A stretch of 24,566 nt of DNA from JAKACA01 sp050010115 (lineage in GTDB: Bacteria > Actinomycetota > Acidimicrobiia > Acidimicrobiales > Bog-793), in assembly GCA_050010115.1 (NCBI GenBank), contig JBEKLQ010000061.1, positions 1 to 24,566 of the forward strand, given 5' to 3'. Positions 21,898 to 24,566 of this stretch are shown piece by piece. Position 1 is the stretch's first letter. Each line of letters starts with the position of its first letter. Below the pieces are notes generated by a model. That model searched no databases and was not told where the DNA came from. It worked only from the letters and a program-made list of their open reading frames with translations. A program made the translations under genes and the position numbers.

Positions 21898-22577
21898 CCC
21901 GTCGTGCTCCCACCGTCGGGGCGAGGGTGGAACCCGGTCAGCCGGATGCTCGAGTGCGCCCGGTGCTTGACGTTGATACCGACGAGCACGGCAGTGAACG
22001 CCTCGATCGCGGCCGCGGCCGACAGCGTGCCGGCATCGACGCCCCGGCAGCCCGGGATCGAGTCGGTCAGCTCGATGGCGGCCGAGGTGGCTGGTGCGTG
22101 ATCGGAGCAGACCAAGACGTCGGCGTCGAGATGCTCACGCAGGTCGGCGACGGTCCGCGCAGGCAGGTGATGAAAGGCTCCTGCTACCAGAGCGCCGGGC
22201 GCCGCCTGTTGCGCGGCGATCGCGATCGAGCCGCTCGGAGGGATAAGGGCCTGGAATTCGTCGCCGACCTTGGCGAGGGCGTTGACCATCGAGATCACCA
22301 CCTTCCCCTCCAGCCGCTGCGCCAGCCTGGAAGCGAGCGGTGCCGCCCCGTCCCACGGAGTCGCCAGCACGATGATCTCGCTCTCGCACGCTGTCTCGTT
22401 GCCGACACCGGAAAGCTCGAGCTGGCGGTCCGACCACTTGGCCCGCACCTCGCGAGCGATCTCGGCGGCGCGATCGGCTTGACGGGAACCGATGCGCACG
22501 TCGTGACCAACCGATGCCAGCCGAGCGGCGAGCGCCTTCCCGGCGGGGCCAGTGCCTCCAAGGATGCCGACGATCAT
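21894..22577 (-). CDS. npdG: F420H2:NADP+ oxidoreductase (NpdG-like)
   Basis: A 227-residue Rossmann protein that passes hydride between coenzyme F420 and NADP(H). MIVGILGGTGPAGKALAARLASVGHDVRIGSRQ supplies the dinucleotide-binding GXGXXG-type loop and the Ser-Arg that selects the NADP phosphate. Later segments IIVLATPWDG, KVVISMVNAL and ARTVADLREHLDADVLVCSD fit the NpdG/Fno family. The ATG at 22577 is preceded by GGAGG two bases upstream (22580-22584) and begins at the conserved strand; longer versions overlap the MFS gene. It overlaps mshC as ATGA, a pairing of two low-molecular redox cofactors in one operon. Confidence 0.88.
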   Translation of the reverse strand: MIVGILGGTGPAGKALAARLASVGHDVRIGSRQADRAAEIAREVRAKWSDRQLELSGVGNETACESEIIVLATPWDGAAPLASRLAQRLEGKVVISMVNALAKVGDEFQALIPPSGSIAIAAQQAAPGALVAGAFHHLPARTVADLREHLDADVLVCSDHAPATSAAIELTDSIPGCRGVDAGTLSAAAAIEAFTAVLVGINVKHRAHSSIRLTGFHPRPDGGSTTG

Positions 22578-22626
22578 GTCCTCCAACCTTGCACACCGCC
22601 CGGCTGTGCGTCGCATACACCGGTGA

Positions 22627-23886
22627 TCATGGCGCCGAGCCCCGCTCGAAGTCCTTCGGCTCGGGCGCAAGATAAGCCGCGAGCTTCGGCATGAACCGCC
22701 ACACGAGCGCCACACCCACCAGGCAACCGAGGCCGCCGGAGATCACCGACGTCTGCGGTCCCGCCAGAGCCGCCACCCCGCCCGCTTCGACATCGCCGAG
22801 GCGCGGCCCCCCGGTGACAACGGCGGTGTGGATGGACGACACGCGACCTCTCAAGGCATCCGGCGCCTCCGTCTGGAGGATCGTCGACCGGAACACGGCC
22901 GAGAACACATCGGCTGCCCCTGCCACGGCGAGGAGCATCAGCGCGGCCGCCAGCCATGGGACCACCCCGAAGGTGGCGATCGCCAAGCCCCACACGCTCA
23001 CCGCGACGAGCACCGCACGGCCCTGCTTGCGCACGGTCGCGACCCAGCCCGTGAGTCCCGCCCCGATCAGTGCCCCTGCGCCCGGTGCTGCATACAGGAG
23101 GCCTACCGTCTGCGCTCCTCCCCGGAACCGCACGAGACCGAAGGCTGGGAAGAGCGCACGTGGCATCCCGAGAATCATGGCATCGAGATCGATCACGAAC
23201 GTCGCCTGCAACACCTGGCGAGTCTTCAAGAAGCTCAGTCCCTCCTTGATCGACTGCCATCCGAAGCGCCTACCGCCTCCGTGTGGCGGGAGCGGCTTCA
23301 GCGTGGCGACGGCGGCGAGCGACACGAGAAACGTCCCCGCGTCGATCGCGTAGGCCGAGCCGATCCCGACCTGACCGACGAGCAGGCCGGCGAGGGCCGG
23401 GCCGACGACTTGACCGATCTGGAACAGGAGCTGCCACAGGGCGTTGGCGGCCGCGAGCTGGCTGCGCTCGACGAGGTTGGCGACTACGGCCGCCCGCGTC
23501 GATGCATCCGTGGCGCCAAAGCCCGCGCTCGCGGCGGCCAGCACGTACAACGGCCACAGGTGCGGGTGCCCGTTCGCCGTATTCCACAGCAGGCCCAAGC
23601 TGCAACAAGCCAGCAGGCTCTGCGTGATGAGCAGCAAGCGACGCCGGTCCACGGCATCGGCGAACGAGCCCCCCGCCAGGGAGCCCCCGAGCACCGGAGC
23701 GATCTGAGCCAATCCGATCAGCCCGACGTCGAGCGAGGAGTGGGTCAGGCGGAACACCTGATACGGGATGGCGACGACCGTCAGTTGCGACCCGAGGACG
23801 CTCACGACGTAGCCGCCCCACAATCGCCGGAACTGCGGCGATGCCCTGAGCGGCGTCGTGTCGACCAGCAGGCGGCGGCTCGGCAT
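22627..23886 (-). CDS. MFS efflux transporter (EntS-like, MFS_3)
   Basis: A 419-residue membrane protein with about 12 predicted helices. It starts LRASPQFRRLWGGYVVSVLGSQLTVVAIPYQVF, typical of the enterobactin-exporter-like MFS group. The loop 2-3 motif is GGSFADAVDRRRLL, and the second-half equivalent includes TEAPDALRGRVSSIHTAVVTGGPRLGDVEAG. The C-terminal tail is short and charged. Substrate cannot be told from sequence. It starts with ATG 62 bases after the preceding gene and ends 49 bases before npdG, so co-transcription with npdG-mshC is likely but not shown by overlap. Confidence 0.87.
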   Translation of the reverse strand: MPSRRLLVDTTPLRASPQFRRLWGGYVVSVLGSQLTVVAIPYQVFRLTHSSLDVGLIGLAQIAPVLGGSLAGGSFADAVDRRRLLLITQSLLACCSLGLLWNTANGHPHLWPLYVLAAASAGFGATDASTRAAVVANLVERSQLAAANALWQLLFQIGQVVGPALAGLLVGQVGIGSAYAIDAGTFLVSLAAVATLKPLPPHGGGRRFGWQSIKEGLSFLKTRQVLQATFVIDLDAMILGMPRALFPAFGLVRFRGGAQTVGLLYAAPGAGALIGAGLTGWVATVRKQGRAVLVAVSVWGLAIATFGVVPWLAAALMLLAVAGAADVFSAVFRSTILQTEAPDALRGRVSSIHTAVVTGGPRLGDVEAGGVAALAGPQTSVISGGLGCLVGVALVWRFMPKLAAYLAPEPKDFERGSAP

Positions 23887-23948
23887 CGCCGCTGAAGTTA
23901 ACTACGCGAGCCGGTAGGCCTGATCGTCGAACACGGGTGGCGGCGTGG

Positions 23949-24566
23949 TCAGGAAGGCGATTTGGTGAGCTGCTCCGTGAGGAACGTGACGACCGACTTG
24001 CTGACCCGCAGGACGAAGACCTGCCCGGCCTCGACCACGGCCGTGCCGTAATCGGTCCCTCGACCGATGACTTCGACGGTCAAGCGACCTCCGACAGCCG
24101 CCTGAAAGCGCGCCTCATCGGACACGGCCCCGCTCTTCAGACCGATGGTCACGTCGACCACAGGACCCGCTGCTGCGGTCGCGGGCGGGCTCGCAGCCGT
24201 GGGTGTCACGGTCACCTTCGACACGTCGCCGCTCCACGCCGTGGCAAAGGCCGGACCGACACTGACGCAGGTCCCGGGCTGCCCGGCAGCTGACGGTAGC
24301 GCCATAACGGCTGACTGGCCTGCCGGCGGGTTGACAACGATGAGCTCGCCGTTGACCTCGTCGACGTGGCTGGCAACCCTGGAACAGGGCGCCGGACCGA
24401 TCTCGCCCCGCAACTGCAGAGCGAACGTACCGATGGGAGGCTGCACCACGGTCGAGGATGGCTGAGTCGAGTTCGGGCCGGTGCCAGTCGTGCCGTAATG
24501 GGGGCTCCCAGCGACCATCGAGGTGGCCGCCGACGAGGCACCGGACCTCCCTGCGTACGAGTGCGC
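23949..24566 (-). CDS. Unrecognised protein, 5' part beyond window
   Basis: The reading frame is open to the window edge. An ATG at 24518 would give 189 residues, but the frame continues upstream with Ala/Ser-rich residues and no better start, so the gene probably begins outside. The visible part is Pro/Thr/Ser-rich at first. It then has strand-like stretches (GELIVVNPPAG, SKVTVTPTAAS, VVDVTIGLKSG, GRLTVEVIGRG, TAVVEAGQVFVLRVSKSVV), a pattern of an extracytoplasmic beta-rich protein. Two cysteines (PCSRV, GTCVSV) could form a disulfide. No known domain is recognised, and no signal peptide is visible because the N-terminus is missing. Confidence 0.55.
   Translation of the reverse strand, partial: AHSYAGRSGASSAATSMVAGSPHYGTTGTGPNSTQPSSTVVQPPIGTFALQLRGEIGPAPCSRVASHVDEVNGELIVVNPPAGQSAVMALPSAAGQPGTCVSVGPAFATAWSGDVSKVTVTPTAASPPATAAAGPVVDVTIGLKSGAVSDEARFQAAVGGRLTVEVIGRGTDYGTAVVEAGQVFVLRVSKSVVTFLTEQLTKSPS

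Overview
The window reads as a chromosomal segment of a high-GC actinobacterium. The evidence is gene content and order: thrS, HIT protein, pgsA-type CDP-alcohol phosphotransferase, PatA-like acyltransferase, PimA-like mannosyltransferase, pdxS, pdxT, YebC, ruvC, ruvA, ruvB, yajC, secD and secF follow the order known from Mycobacterium tuberculosis and relatives. A mycothiol ligase (MshC type) and an F420:NADPH reductase (NpdG type) also point to Actinobacteria. Divergence from mycobacterial proteins, many GTG starts and lineage-specific insertions suggest a deep lineage such as Acidimicrobiia, but that placement is inference.

Layout, left to right; all genes are on the minus strand except the EF-G-like gene. 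Positions 1-2822 hold secF (cut by the edge), secD and yajC, joined by ATGA overlaps; together they form the SecDF-YajC accessory complex. Positions 2883-5286 hold ruvB, ruvA and ruvC (transcribed C-A-B), also joined by ATGA overlaps, with a LexA-like SOS box on the ruvC start codon. Positions 5435-8735 hold yebC, pdxT, pdxS (PLP synthase) and an M48-type membrane metalloprotease. Positions 8746-14243 are a phosphatidylinositol mannoside locus: pimA, patA and pgsA. It is interrupted by a secreted beta-helix/TIG protein gene with its own promoter-like sequence. A decayed duplicate of that gene's 3' end and 3' flank lies on its upstream side, so direct repeats bracket the gene. On the plus strand, 14444-16510 encodes an EF-G paralogue (FusA2 type).

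Positions 16519-20520 form a second minus-strand operon: thrS, HIT protein, a PH-like protein, and a mycothiol-type DinB/maleylpyruvate isomerase-family protein. Upstream of thrS lies a 261-bp non-coding block with a near-perfect 24-bp hairpin and three copies of a GC-rich repeat. Positions 20782-23886 hold mshC, npdG and an MFS exporter, a redox-cofactor cluster. The right edge holds the 3' part of an unrecognised gene.

The most notable items are the repeat-bracketed beta-helix gene inside the PIM operon, the hairpin and repeat block before thrS, low-complexity insertions in SecD and YajC, an Arg-rich tail on PgsA, and the SOS box on a probably leaderless ruvC. No tRNA, rRNA, CRISPR array, transposase or phage gene was seen.
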